64,000 nt of DNA, taken from positions 513,328 to 577,327 of the forward strand of contig JARVLF010000002.1 of the NCBI GenBank assembly GCA_030849465.1, read 5' to 3'. This stretch comes from Moesziomyces globuligerus. Its lineage: Eukaryota > Basidiomycota > Ustilaginomycetes > Ustilaginales > Ustilaginaceae. Within the stretch, counting starts at the first letter, position 1. Every line of letters starts with the position of its first letter. Position numbers and translations under genes: made by a program. Below, one piece after another: positions 31,101-41,239 of the stretch. Below the pieces are notes generated by a model that saw only the letters and a list, made by a program, of their open reading frames with translations, was not told where the DNA came from and made no database searches.

Positions 31101-34100
31101 CGAGCTCCACTCCATCGCTGTCAGAGTACAGGACACCCACTTCAGAGCCGGCTCCGCTACCCAGCTCGGACAGGCACAGCACGAATGACTATTTCCGCCC
31201 CCGCGAAGCTTCGGGATCGTTCGATCCACCACCCAGGCCGATCCCTGCTCGCTCGCCCGGCGGCTACAGTGGCACATCTTACCCTGCGTATTCTGCCCTG
31301 CCTGCATCTCAACACCTTTCTCGCGCTCCGTCGACTGACTCTGCCATTGGCTATATCCCGCGGAGGCACGAGCGTGCCGCTAGCGACGCAGCGAGCTCAA
31401 TCACTGACCTGCGATCTCCCTCCGGTCTCGGAGCTTCCACCCCGTCGCTGCATTCCGAATCCTCTGCGAGCACCCGGAAGAAGAAGGACGGTGCTGGAAG
31501 CAAGATGTTGGCCTTCGCACGTGACTTTACTCAACGAGAAGTCAGCGAAGGAGGTGCGTCCATCCCGAGCTCGGGGACTTTCCGCCTCGGGAGGAGCAGC
31601 AAATCGAAGAAGGGCGATGCAAGTACTCGCCTAGTTATCCGCCGCTTGTACGACGGGCCCTTGGAAACTGAAGCTGCTGCTCATGCCATCAAGCACGCAG
31701 CGGACTCAGCCGCGAGTTCGCCGAGTACCTACGCGGAAGGCGTCAGTCCTAGTTCTTCCGTTGCCGATCTCGCCAAGGTCGGCACGCCCGATCCTCGGAC
31801 GCCCTCAGGATTCAGCACGCCTGGAAGTGGAGGTCGCTTGCCCAGCTCAGGCAGCCTCGTCCGTACGGTGTCGTCCTCCGGCAGTACAGCCAGAGACTAC
31901 ATGCTGCAAAGCTCGAACCAGCTTCTCACACCGCAGTTTGTCAATCCTGGTAGCGGTGCTTTGATTACTCGAAGCCCCAGCTTTGTCAAGCCGAGCTGGT
32001 CGATTCCACAGGAAGACTTGACGCAGGCACAGAAGCGACTCGTCAAGCGCTGGTTCATCCTGCGTGAACTCTTGGACACCGAGAGGGCTTATGCATCTGA
32101 CCTGGCTGTTGCCCGCGATATCTACTTAGCGCGCGCGAAACTCAGAGCTGGCATTACCGCTCCACTTTCACCCCTAAGCGTCCGATCTGCGAGCATCTTC
32201 TCGCAGCTGGCTTCTCCGGACCCCCCCTCGCAAGGCAGATCCTCGCTGCCGCACCCTCAGCAACGAAGCAGCGTCAATCCCCTAAGCCCTGGAGGGGGCG
32301 CACATCATGGAAAGGGGCATCTGCCTCAACGTACTCTGTTCCGGCATGCATCTGCCGATGGGACCGCGAATGCCGCTCTTGCTAGTCCCAATCCAGCCAA
32401 TCAGACCGCATCGTCGATCTCTCTTGCATCCAGCAACCCGAGCAATCGCTCTTCGGTGTACACAGTGTCGTCTCAAAGCTCGCAGACCTCGGATGCCAGC
32501 CATTTTGCTCTCGCCGGCCATTCCAACCTCGCTGCAGGCCTTCCGTCTCAATTCTCGATCGACGGTGGTGCACCCTCGCCCAGTGCTGGCCTAAAATTCA
32601 ACGCCGGATCGCCACTAACAGCCTCGACTCCGGGCTTCTCGCCCACATCATCGACGCCGGTCACTCCATCTGTTCTAACACCAGCTGGGGTATCTGGCCC
32701 GGGCCTTGGAAGCTCGGCGGAAGCGAGCGTGTCAAGCGCTTCGGATGCGCCCTTCAGCTCGAGCGATGTCCGCATTGTCTTTGCCCAACTTGAAGCCTGC
32801 GCTGCTTTTGCGGACGAGATGGTCGCCATGCTGGAAGGCGCAGTCGGCACAAGGTGCACTGGGACGGCGGAAGAGGCTTCTCAGCTGCTTGCGCGTGGTC
32901 TGGTCAAGGAAGAGTCGGAGAACGATCGCGTGGGTCAAGCCTTCCTCAAGCTGATGCCCCGAATCGAGCAGGTGTATTCGGCCTACTGCTCGCGACACGA
33001 GGCTTCTATGTCCAGGTTGCAGGAGCTCTTGAACACCCAGCCCAGAACGGTGGCCTTCCTTAGCGAATGCACCCAAGCCGCACGTGCCTACACGAATGCT
33101 TGGGATCTGTCCTCGCTTCTGATCAAGCCCGTGCAACGCGTTCTTAAGTATCCGCTCCTTCTCGCACAGATTTTGGAGTCCACGGGCAACAAGCATCCGG
33201 ATGCCGAGAGCCTCTCAGCTGCATCTGCGGAGATCCAAAAGGTGGCTGACAATATCAACGAGGTCAAGAAGCGGAAGGATCTCGTCGAGCAGATCGTCAG
33301 CGGCAAAGCAACGAAACGAAGCACGAGCCAGCGCGTGCAACACGGAGCCACAAAAAAGCTGCTGCGCCGGCAGGAGAAGGTCAAAAAGGCTGTCCTGGGT
33401 CCGTCCGAGGACCTTCTTGCTGATGACGGACAGTTCAAGTCTTTGGTGGTGCAGTTCCGCACTCTGGAGAAGTCCGTGGCCAGCTTCTCCCGGCGGTGCG
33501 CTGGATGGTCGAGCTGCGTCAAGGACACACATCTCGCACAGTTGCGTTTGCTCGATCAATGGTGTAGGGCATATGCCGTCGACGACGCTGCCCCGGAAAG
33601 CGAAGCTGGGACGCGTCTACGCGCATTTATGCATCTGGTGGAACACACTTTCCTCGGCGACTATTGGACGCAGCTCGATTCGGAGATCCGCACTAGCTTC
33701 ACACCAGCTGTGCAGCGGATGGCCGCCCTCTTCGTTCTGCCACAGGCCGTGATCGCCAAGCGGAACGACAGAGAAGCAGACTACTCGCGATACAGAGTCG
33801 AAATGATGCGCAACGGCGCTAAGGCCGCGGACAAGAAGCTCGCAGAGAGTGCCAATGCGTTTATTGCGTTGCACACTCAGCTTATGAACGAGCTTCCACA
33901 GTTCAACTACGGGATCCAGACGCTGATGGATCTGTGCATCGAGTCGCTCTCAAGGACGCAGGCCTCCTACCATCTGCGCGTCCATCGCGCGCTAATTGGC
34001 TTCTGGCAAAATTTCGGCCCCGAAGGCATCGGCGAGATCATCCACAACGAAGATACGGACGAAAAGTCGATGCGCCACCTGAATCCAGTCAAGATCTTCT

Positions 34101-35143
34101 GGCCGCTACACAGCAGCGTCGCTGGCTTTGCCGAATCGCTGAGCATTGTCTCGGGCGCACACGACCACTCGCGTTCCGCTTCGATTAGCATGGATAGCGA
34201 CCTCTTGGCCGCTGGCCATCTCAGTCCGTCGAGCAACACCCACTTCTCTCCGCTGCAGTCGGCGCGAGCGTTGCCCGACTCCGAGTTCGCTTCGAGAGTG
34301 CCAGATGCGTCGGACATGAGCCAGCAGATCGAATCGATCACCGCGGCTGGTTCTGAGGAGCTTTTGGAGCCGATGAGCGCGCGCGCCAGCCCGTTTGCCA
34401 CTCCGCCGCTCGGATCGCGCCGACCGTCGTTTTCGCCTCAGCTGTACCAGCAGCCATTGTTGGGCTCGCCAGCTCCCATCGGCGCCCCCTCGCTGGCTGG
34501 AGTCCCCAGCGGGAGTGGAGCGCCGCCGCTGCGAACGACCAAGTCTAGCGGACTGATCGGACTGTTGCGCTCAGTCGGAAGCAGCTCGGCCATCGGAAGC
34601 GCGGTCGGCTCACGCAAGAACTCGCAGTCCACCGACATTGCGCCCAACAGCTTTGCAGAGGGCTTCGAGTCGAATCCACCGACACCGATCAGCAAAGACA
34701 CGCCGCTGCTCAACGAGCACGCCGACGAAGCGCCTGCCGAAAGCGTAGCGCCCCCGACCTTGCCTGCATTGAGCTTCAACTCAGGCTTCTTCGCTCAGTC
34801 CGACGAGGTCTTTAGCTCTGCACGTCAACGCGGGCCTGGGGCGCACAGCGCCGATCCAAGTTGCCAACAGGCAGATGATCAGAAGCATGCTCACATTTCC
34901 AGGTCCAGCAGGCCGACGGATCTGGCCAGAACGGACGGCCCCGTCGCGCCGTTGGGCACCATGGCCGCTGTGGCCAACAGCCCGCCTGGGCCGCGTGGTT
35001 CCAAGGCGGGGCATCCGCTGCTCGAGTACATTGTCGGGGACCTCTTCCGCGTGGCGGACCACGACGCATCGCATCTCTTTGGCTCGTCCGAGCACGGCTC
35101 AACCGGCTGGGTGGAGCGCGAGAACTTCGTGCCCCTCTCCTGA
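28121..35143 (+). CDS. DH-BAR Rho/Cdc42 guanine nucleotide exchange factor, up to 2340 aa
   Basis: Residues ~1-1290 are Ser/Pro/Arg-rich and probably disordered. The DH (RhoGEF) domain starts near residue 1300 with KRWFILRELLDTERAYASDL. It is split by a Ser/Pro/Asn-rich insert of ~200 residues and resumes before FAQLEACAAFADEMVAML. It ends after SSLLIKPVQRVLKYPLLLAQ (~1665-1685), the hallmark DH helix. A BAR-type helical bundle follows (about 1745-1965), including FRTLEKSVASFSRRCAGW and YRVEMMRNGAKAADKKLAES. DH plus BAR is the layout of fission yeast Gef1 and animal Tuba, which activate Cdc42 at membranes. No PH domain is evident. The 28,121 ATG is only the first in frame; the N-terminal 100-150 residues may be untranslated leader. 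The tail (1990-2340) is again disordered. Confidence 0.85.
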   Translation: MAWHDLAWHCMQTCTRRHSPICRSDSGADFPYALFRARSSHSVFRPFSALFPLAAARQQPGRSAAFTLLLHTPSSSRPDHLVGILHASTASIDAQSRYFVHAQLLIAHLPISTPATRALLLHRPWPGHIVTLSSPRSIPTSSRPQHLEASPRAQRSLSPSSVAKSPSARRPSYGSQLLAVPGRAPSDADADHGFGLSPSAASPDSSRHRRGSRSSILASASEATGVASDRESIRSSASSSRAAPSSSARRSKSTRPDDRERNASPVSFYSSFEAPLSSPRTSRQGSLQVESTLSPLTPASPPAADGIAHMLSSPRAPSSSHRAPKPSPSSPHPTRAASDRIASDKRSDPAGATPATLQRATSAHHPSSANGASSETSMPSLSAYSWQSERLPIIQPPPNTRPSNQLRLASNEEPKTRSISSSRSASNFAHIDTSLARPRSKSSATSSPAVGVPSTDDNATAAPVGPPTSTLNAKILPNATTKLSLRSRIFGLKAGQSAPRSSSPADSGNDTPSPRSAHFTPSIHSEGSHSDSTPLDQCDSHSIDRDLPSPSYSHSALGRSRDADDEMGDAFSADSRSTAHAARKSSGATGFLRKTIRFKDKSAFLKARPSVSSLTSDSAASASNSVPPSTADPLSSSDAEDVARKAPSYKQVSGRRGMQYHESAPDRAHPVATLASPHQDRTRLHVKQEHESVSLLPAVTERDLEASAEVQRPLTHVPASRSSARSESSSTPTHIRPNLAFAQGTGVGGSTVSAQEGTEAQTRMPRSSSLHVTPGRGHLDALLPSPIAVDRSVSSPQIMPGAPESPRRRPRSGSANLYAPHIQPRTTSSPIQGSTRRPVTAQGTPPAQSPQIMSSISTPRSTQRPSRPKTADSGHGYSSSLSSLRDILVVANAISEEGAIYNSPDKNAPSPSTKAAIASSPVDAKRPGLPPKNPLRKQRPSAASAADTPSVSGDSPASAHTSGVFPGPTMLTAQEAPNGTTARLRDSIGPLSTSSSTPSLSEYRTPTSEPAPLPSSDRHSTNDYFRPREASGSFDPPPRPIPARSPGGYSGTSYPAYSALPASQHLSRAPSTDSAIGYIPRRHERAASDAASSITDLRSPSGLGASTPSLHSESSASTRKKKDGAGSKMLAFARDFTQREVSEGGASIPSSGTFRLGRSSKSKKGDASTRLVIRRLYDGPLETEAAAHAIKHAADSAASSPSTYAEGVSPSSSVADLAKVGTPDPRTPSGFSTPGSGGRLPSSGSLVRTVSSSGSTARDYMLQSSNQLLTPQFVNPGSGALITRSPSFVKPSWSIPQEDLTQAQKRLVKRWFILRELLDTERAYASDLAVARDIYLARAKLRAGITAPLSPLSVRSASIFSQLASPDPPSQGRSSLPHPQQRSSVNPLSPGGGAHHGKGHLPQRTLFRHASADGTANAALASPNPANQTASSISLASSNPSNRSSVYTVSSQSSQTSDASHFALAGHSNLAAGLPSQFSIDGGAPSPSAGLKFNAGSPLTASTPGFSPTSSTPVTPSVLTPAGVSGPGLGSSAEASVSSASDAPFSSSDVRIVFAQLEACAAFADEMVAMLEGAVGTRCTGTAEEASQLLARGLVKEESENDRVGQAFLKLMPRIEQVYSAYCSRHEASMSRLQELLNTQPRTVAFLSECTQAARAYTNAWDLSSLLIKPVQRVLKYPLLLAQILESTGNKHPDAESLSAASAEIQKVADNINEVKKRKDLVEQIVSGKATKRSTSQRVQHGATKKLLRRQEKVKKAVLGPSEDLLADDGQFKSLVVQFRTLEKSVASFSRRCAGWSSCVKDTHLAQLRLLDQWCRAYAVDDAAPESEAGTRLRAFMHLVEHTFLGDYWTQLDSEIRTSFTPAVQRMAALFVLPQAVIAKRNDREADYSRYRVEMMRNGAKAADKKLAESANAFIALHTQLMNELPQFNYGIQTLMDLCIESLSRTQASYHLRVHRALIGFWQNFGPEGIGEIIHNEDTDEKSMRHLNPVKIFWPLHSSVAGFAESLSIVSGAHDHSRSASISMDSDLLAAGHLSPSSNTHFSPLQSARALPDSEFASRVPDASDMSQQIESITAAGSEELLEPMSARASPFATPPLGSRRPSFSPQLYQQPLLGSPAPIGAPSLAGVPSGSGAPPLRTTKSSGLIGLLRSVGSSSAIGSAVGSRKNSQSTDIAPNSFAEGFESNPPTPISKDTPLLNEHADEAPAESVAPPTLPALSFNSGFFAQSDEVFSSARQRGPGAHSADPSCQQADDQKHAHISRSSRPTDLARTDGPVAPLGTMAAVANSPPGPRGSKAGHPLLEYIVGDLFRVADHDASHLFGSSEHGSTGWVERENFVPLS

Positions 35144-35289
35144 TTCGTATTGTCGCCCACGGTTCTCCTGCAGAATTCGGCCAGAGTTCGTGGCAATCGA
35201 GACAATGTTCACCCAAAAGTGGGCGCTGAATGCTGTACGCGGGCACCGATTGATTTCCTGGGCGCAAAGTGCAAACTTCGAACAGAGTG

Positions 35290-36237
35290 TCATGGCCTTT
35301 CTAGGGCATCTTTGACAAGTTCGAAGGTTGTGAACGTGGCTGCAGCGGCGGGGATGGCGCGGAGAAGGGTTGGGGAAAGCCCGACTGTGAATGCGCGCGC
35401 GCCCTCGGCAGCATAGATAGCTTTGGCATGGTGCGAGATGTACTTCAAGACAAGTGGACCGCCAACGCCTTTTGGCAGCGGAGTGTTGGAGAGCTGGATG
35501 CGCGACTTGAGCACATCAAGCGGATAGCACGCGAGCCAGTTGCAGATTCCACCGCACGAGCCCGAAACCATGAGTGCCCAGACGGGAAGTGTGGTCCCAT
35601 TGTCCGTCGACGTTGCGGGCAGGCTGCGGCGCAAGGAGGATTTGGCCAGCTCGAAGCCGGTATAGAACGCAGCGTAGGCAGGCATCTCGCGGAGGACTGT
35701 GACCCAGAAGCCGCGCATCACGCCGTTGCGCATCCCGTACTTGCTGTACACCTCTCTCGCCACTTGCGAGAGTTTCTGCGGCCTCGCCTGCGAGGATGAC
35801 TTCGTAGATGTGATCTGTGCCTGCATGCGGATCTTGAACAGCTCAACTGGTGCGGAGAGAATCGAGTTGATGCCACCCGCAATCGCACCGGCGCCGGCGA
35901 TTTGTGCCGTGGAGAGAGTCTGCGAGTGTGGCGAGATCCATCGCTTGGCTGTCTGGAAGGCGGTGAAGAGGAGCGCGTTCTGAGCTGCAATGCCCAGTAG
36001 CGGCGAGGCCATGCCCTTGTACAGTGCTAAAACGCCTTCGTTGCGCACCGTTTGGAGCAACACATCCATCGGTCCTCGATACACGCCGGGTGCGGCGATC
36101 TGCGAGCGCACTTTGACCGTGTCGAGCGGTTGACCCACCACCACCTGCGCAGCTCCCGCCAGTGACCCGGCGATCAAATCGACAGTCGGCAGCGTGAATT
36201 CTGGCCATGGCTCGCCCTTCATCGTCTCGTCCGACAT
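35290..36237 (-). CDS. Mitochondrial carrier family (SLC25) protein, 315 aa
   Basis: Three tandem carrier repeats are visible through their signatures PLDTVKVRSQ (37-46), APVELFKIRMQ near 130 and YPLDVLKSRIQ near 235. Each lies at the end of an odd-numbered helix. Repeat 1 continues with YKGMASPLLGIAAQNALLF. The length is standard for an inner-membrane exchanger. The substrate cannot be read with confidence; the carnitine/ornithine/amino-acid branch is the most likely group. I chose the ATG at 36,237 because the longer frame to 36,300 starts with GTG. It converges on the GEF gene with only 146 bp between stop codons, so 3' UTRs may overlap. Confidence 0.92.
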   Translation of the reverse strand: MSDETMKGEPWPEFTLPTVDLIAGSLAGAAQVVVGQPLDTVKVRSQIAAPGVYRGPMDVLLQTVRNEGVLALYKGMASPLLGIAAQNALLFTAFQTAKRWISPHSQTLSTAQIAGAGAIAGGINSILSAPVELFKIRMQAQITSTKSSSQARPQKLSQVAREVYSKYGMRNGVMRGFWVTVLREMPAYAAFYTGFELAKSSLRRSLPATSTDNGTTLPVWALMVSGSCGGICNWLACYPLDVLKSRIQLSNTPLPKGVGGPLVLKYISHHAKAIYAAEGARAFTVGLSPTLLRAIPAAAATFTTFELVKDALERP

Positions 36238-36707
36238 TGCTGTATCGTACCGAGTTGTCGTCGTGGTCAAGAAGAAATGTGGTTCTCTCAAAAGAGCCAC
36301 ATGTCATAGGCACACGTCGGCTATCCACCTAACCTGTATGGGCCAAGCACGTCATCGAGCCACGCTTTTTGGAATAAAGAAATTAGTAAGTAAGATCCTC
36401 GTCCGCCGCCCATCAGCTGGCATCCCTCCTTCCCTACCATTCGTCTTCGTAGCGCCTCCCACATGCTCTCTTCCGTATTGGCGAGGCCTCTACTATGACA
36501 GGCGAGGAGAAAGGATGGGTCTGATACTACAAGAGTCTAAACGAGTCGTGGGTAATATACATTGTTCCGTGCGAGCAAGGAGTGTGTGGGAAACCTGCCG
36601 AGAAGGGTATCATTCATTCGCCCTGCAAGGGTCTTACTTGGCAGAGGGCGAGAATGGCAGCAGAGTGATAAGGAGACGAAGCAAGTGGGAGAGCTGGACT
36701 GGGCCAT
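36238..36707. other. Intergenic, carrier promoter and 3' flank of the membrane protein gene
   Basis: These 470 bp lie between two tandem minus-strand genes. The carrier promoter must be here. No separate feature is visible. Confidence 0.4.
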
Positions 36708-38942
36708 CTAGTGTGCCCAGAATGCCGATTCGTCGTCGTTCTCGTCGACCAGATCGGCCGCATGCACTTCGACGGGCCGACTGCCAGCATCGGAGATGTC
36801 GACAGAATCAAGGCCGCGCGTGTGCTGTCGCGCTTGGACGCTCGGCTGCGTGCTATGCGATCGGCTTGCGAGATCAGCTGTTTGCACGTACAGTGGCCGC
36901 TGCTGAGAGGCTGTGGCGGGATGGATCGTGTCGTACTGGGGTGGGAGCTCCATCAGCCGTCCCGCATCGAGGTTGATGAGCTCGTCTCCCCGGTCGGTGT
37001 CGTCTAGAAGCAGACCTGCGTCGGCATGGCGCAAGATGCGGGTCGATTGGTCCGAGCCCGCCAGCCAGGCGTCTCGAGGCGCATCGGAAAGTTCTGCCCA
37101 GCCCTGCGTTCTGGCCGTAGCGGCGTTGCGCAACGAGTCTACATGTGGACGGTTGTTGGCCAACAAGTCGTGATAAGCAGCTTGTGATGCAGCGTCCGGG
37201 CGGTAAGTCGGACCGGCACCGACGCGAGTCGACTTGGACGAAGTTCCGTCCGAGCTTGCCGAACGTGAGGCGGTGCGTGGACTGCCTGCGCGATGCTGTA
37301 AAGGATCCGGCGTGTGTGGAGCGTCCGTGTAGAAGCCGAACGTGCGCGGAGTCGAGTCGGTGGGAGACCAAGCTTCGCGCGAGCCGTTGAAAATGGTGCC
37401 CGCGGTGGGTGAGCGCACATGCTGGCCACGGGGTTGTCCAAGTGCGTCAGCAGCTGTACTCCCGGTGCGCACGAGAGCATAGTCGTCTACACCTGAAGAT
37501 GAATGAGTGGCGCCCTGAGCGCCTGAGGCCAGATGCAAGTGGTCAAAGGCGCTCGAGGTCCAACTTCGCAGAGAGGCCCGGGTGGAAGGTGCATGGGTCA
37601 GCGGCCGGGAAGAAAGGGAGAGCGGGTCATAGTTGCTCGCCGCGGACACGCTATTCCGATCTCCTGCGTTGCGGGAATCACTGCTGCGCTGTCGGGTTAC
37701 GGAACGGCCGAATACTCCAGGGGCGATGGGCATGTTGGGGTCGGCATTGAAGGGGACGGCGGGGTCGGCGTTGGGCAGATCCCAAGCTTTGATGTTGTTC
37801 TTTCGCTTTTGGCGACGGCGAAAGCAGAACCAGCCGAGGGCAACGCCCATGAGGCCGAAAGTGACAAAGACGACCACCATGATGATGAGAAAAGAGAGCT
37901 GCGAGAGCCCGCCTCCTTTTCCGTGGACAGTGCGGCCGTTCTTGATGGTTTCGATCACGGTCACGGTAGCGATCACGCCGCCGCTGGTAGTGAGGGATGC
38001 GACCGTGGAGGTGGCATCGGGGAAGACAGAGGCAGGAGGTGCAGTTGTGCCTGGTGCAAAGACGCGATGGGCGTAGTCGGCCAGCGCGATGCAGGCATCG
38101 GTAAAGTACTCGTTCAGCGCGACGATGTTGAGCTTTGAGACACCACCGCTGCCACCGATAAGACGACTGTCGCCGAGCGTGAGAACGAAACGGGTGCCGC
38201 CTTCCATTGCGACTTGCCAGGTCATGTTTTGAGCCGTGTTGCTCGGAGCTGGCACGTAGATTGGGGGAGCCGACTCGGGCAGAAAGAGAGCCGTCATAGG
38301 TGGCGCGAAACTGCCGGTCCAAAAGATGGGGTAGTCCTGGCACATGGAAGGGGCGCCCTGGGTATAAAAAAAGAAGGAGCCCGTGTAATTGAAGGAGGCG
38401 CAGGTGGCGCCGCTGGGCGGACTGCTGACCGGTAGGAAGGAGGAGGAGTTGGACATGAGGCCGGACGAGTCGGTGACGGTGACGATGAGGGAAGGATTTT
38501 TGGTGGGGCCGGTGAAGGCGGGCACGGCGTACTGGTACAACCAGAGGTCCTTGGAGGCGTCGTCATAGGTAGCAGGCAAGCTGACGGTGACGGGCCAGTA
38601 GTCCTCGGCGCTGATCATGACGGTGTAAGGAGGCGTGCCGCGGCTGGGATCGAAAGTGATGTTCATGTAGTCGCACTCGACTGGCTGGGAGATCTGGATG
38701 TCGACGCTGTGATCGGACGACTGGGCGGCCGCTGAAGCGTCGGCGGCCAGCTGCTGGTATTCGCGGATGGGAGACGGCGATTCTGGCACGGGCGTTGGGG
38801 CAGCGGGCCTCACTTCGACCGCGGAGGTGGCGAGGGTGGAAGGGCGTGGCGCAGGAGTCAAGGGAGGGACTGACGAGGCGGCAATCGTGGATCCGACAAG
38901 GGCAAGAAGCAGCCAAAGGAGGGCCGTTGATTGGCTGGCCAT
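36708..38942 (-). CDS. Type I single-pass membrane protein with Ser/Thr-rich ectodomain, 744 aa
   Basis: I place the start at ATG 38,942, where MASQSTALLWLLLALVGSTIAAS is a clear signal peptide; the open frame further up begins with GTG. The ectodomain (~25-335) contains a Pro/Ser stretch, then a segment with SQPVECDYMNITFDPSRGTP and several Cys residues, suggesting one folded disulfide-bonded module. A single transmembrane helix lies near 346-370 (FLIIMVVVFVTFGLMGVALGW), followed by a basic stop-transfer FRRRQKRKN. The ~370-residue cytoplasmic tail is Ser/Arg/Asp-rich. The layout resembles fungal wall-stress sensor-like proteins in general shape only; no WSC Cys pattern is seen. Function is unknown. 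Confidence 0.8.
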   Translation of the reverse strand: MASQSTALLWLLLALVGSTIAASSVPPLTPAPRPSTLATSAVEVRPAAPTPVPESPSPIREYQQLAADASAAAQSSDHSVDIQISQPVECDYMNITFDPSRGTPPYTVMISAEDYWPVTVSLPATYDDASKDLWLYQYAVPAFTGPTKNPSLIVTVTDSSGLMSNSSSFLPVSSPPSGATCASFNYTGSFFFYTQGAPSMCQDYPIFWTGSFAPPMTALFLPESAPPIYVPAPSNTAQNMTWQVAMEGGTRFVLTLGDSRLIGGSGGVSKLNIVALNEYFTDACIALADYAHRVFAPGTTAPPASVFPDATSTVASLTTSGGVIATVTVIETIKNGRTVHGKGGGLSQLSFLIIMVVVFVTFGLMGVALGWFCFRRRQKRKNNIKAWDLPNADPAVPFNADPNMPIAPGVFGRSVTRQRSSDSRNAGDRNSVSAASNYDPLSLSSRPLTHAPSTRASLRSWTSSAFDHLHLASGAQGATHSSSGVDDYALVRTGSTAADALGQPRGQHVRSPTAGTIFNGSREAWSPTDSTPRTFGFYTDAPHTPDPLQHRAGSPRTASRSASSDGTSSKSTRVGAGPTYRPDAASQAAYHDLLANNRPHVDSLRNAATARTQGWAELSDAPRDAWLAGSDQSTRILRHADAGLLLDDTDRGDELINLDAGRLMELPPQYDTIHPATASQQRPLYVQTADLASRSHSTQPSVQARQHTRGLDSVDISDAGSRPVEVHAADLVDENDDESAFWAH

Positions 38943-41239
38943 GTTGCGGCTGCAGTGCCGCCTTGTGGCGTGGGGCCGACGCTGTCGAGCAGAAATCATG
39001 ATCGGAGCCTCGAGCTGAGGTTGGGCTGAGCCGTCGAGGTGCAAGATCGGCAAGAATAGCAGACGTGTGCGGCGAGGCGGCTCCTTGAGGGAGCGGTGGA
39101 TCATGGACCAAGGTCCGAGGGTGATGTTTGTAGCAGGAGATGAGGAGCTGATGTGTGCTGGGCGAGCGAACGGAAGGAGGCTTGAGCTGGCGGCGTTGGT
39201 ATCGCAGCAACAGCGAAGAGGCTGATCAACCGTGCTCGACGGAAGATGACGAGGCGAAGAGGAGAGGCGCGTCACCTAGCTCAAGAGAGGATGCGACGAG
39301 GCGGACAATTATGCAGACATGTGTGTTGATCGCGAACAAGGGCCGCGGTCGCGTTTGCGGGGATGGGGGCGTTCGTGGTAGAGTGGTGGCGAGGTAAAGT
39401 ATTGCACACGGCAGAGGCAAGCGGCTGGCCAGAGTCGATGGTCTGGAGATTTACTAGCGGGAATGCTTGAAGTCCATGTGGGGATGCCGACGAACGCAAA
39501 GGAAACACAACCGAATGTGTGTGAAAAGAGGCGGGTAAGGAACGAATGCCAAAGCAAGAGCAGGCTGGGAGGTGAGCACGAGACGTTGTGCGGGTCTGAC
39601 CGGTGGGGGGAGGGAGGAGGGAGGCGAAAGCAGGCAAAGGAGACGCAGATGGAAGGATGATGAGACGAGGTCGGACGCGGGGGTCGAGGAGGTCGGGATT
39701 GGAGCCCGGGATGGCGAATGGGAGAGTCGGTGAGGCGTGGCGGTCCGAACTGGCTCAGGGGCAGCGAAGCAAGGTGCGGCGTCTTCGCGAGTGATGATGC
39801 ACGGCTGGTTACACGGGCGTGCATCAGGACGAGGCAGTCACGGCCTACTGCCGTCGCGGCTCGTCTGACGACGAAAAAAACTGGCAGCAGCAGGAGCAGC
39901 AGGAGCAGCAGGAGCAGCAGGAGCAGCAGCACCAGCAGCCGCAAAGCAGGCCGAAGCCTTTCGGACCCACCCTCACGATACGGGAAGCGACCCTGCGTTG
40001 CGATATGCAGGCCGGGCGAAACAACAAAAAAAAAAGGCTGCCGAGCCACTTGTAGCACAGACGGCCGGAGCGGCAGGGGCAGATTTTGCGGATTTCCCAG
40101 CTCCGAAGCAATCGCCAAGCCGACGATCGTTTGATCAAGTGCCCTGGCGCTGTGCCTTCTCGAAGCCGAACCGTGTGATTCTATTGTCTCTCTCTTATTC
40201 TGACTGCCGACGAACTTCCCTGTTCGGTTCGCCTTGGCCTGCGATGAGCGTCAACTGCAGCTCGCTTCAGCCACTCTGCAGGCCTCGACCGCCAGCAAAC
40301 TCCAAGACGGGTGGCTACAAGCAGCCAGTCTGAAGTCCAAGGTCGCGGTGCAGGAGCCCTTCGCCGAACACTGCCCCCGATTCTGTGCTGAACGGTGCTT
40401 GCCGCACGGATGCAGATGCCTGCTGCCCTTTGCATCACCGCTCGGCACCAATGTGTTTGGTCACCTCGCAAGCGAGGTTCGTTGGGTTGCATTTGAAGCC
40501 GAGTCTTTGTACTGTACACCGGGCTGCTTCACCGTAACGACCTCGATGGACAGCCTGCCACGCGTCTAGACGCGCATCCCTCTTTCCGAAACAAGGTCCT
40601 CATTGCTTGCCAGGCCCGGGCTCTCCTCGGATAACTATGGTCGCACCGCCTGCGCGAGTAGAGTGCGGCGAACTCACTCGCAAATGCACGCCATGCTTCT
40701 CGCCTAGCCTCTCCTTTTCCATGCGAGGCCGAACGCCGAACCAGAGCGAGGAATCCGCCAGAGCAATGCGAACGTGTCCGCAAGTAGATTAGTTACGCGC
40801 GCATCTCCGACTATGTGACTCTTCCGTGCGCGCCTTGACCCGCCATTAAACACATGTGCCAGGCCGTTACTGAGAATGAAATCGACGCATACCCCCGCTC
40901 TCGGCCTTTCCGCCGGCTGCGCTGCGCCCGAGCTGAGGCAAAACGAGAAAAATCGCCTCGGCCATCCTCGCTCCCGCTCCTCTCGCCAGAATCCAAATAC
41001 TGCTGCTGCTGCTGCTGCTTCGCTCTTGCAACGGCCGCATGGCGCAATGTTCGGAAAGAAAGTGCTTGGCAGATGCGTATGTGACGATACAAAAGGTTTC
41101 CATTAAAACAAGTGTGCGAAGTGAAAGGAAGCAGAGACACAGCAGCCCTGCGCTCGCTGGCTCGCCGTGCCTGCGATTCGGATGCGTTCCGCAGGCGCCA
41201 GCAGTGGCTCCGACGCCGCAGCCAAGAAGCCACCACGCC
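38943..41239. other. 2.3-kb intergenic region with triplet repeats
   Basis: The region lies upstream of the membrane protein gene and downstream of the G-alpha gene. A CAG/GAG hexamer repeat sits at 39,884-39,952, an A tract at about 40,024-40,033, and a short CTG run near 41,001-41,020. The long minus-strand frame 39,309-40,118 is explained by the triplet repeat, which yields a leucine run, and is not called. No other supportable gene is seen. Confidence 0.45.
39884..39952 (+). repeat. (GCAGCAGGA)n-type triplet repeat
   Basis: GCAGCAG and GAGCAG triplets run without frame break for about 69 bp. They lie outside any gene I can support. Confidence 0.85.

Noticed and set aside
39309..40118. 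269-codon minus-strand frame with a long leucine run that looks like a membrane segment
   Set aside because: The leucine run is a reading of the CAG/GAG triplet repeat, and the rest is Ser/Pro-rich low complexity without domain pattern.
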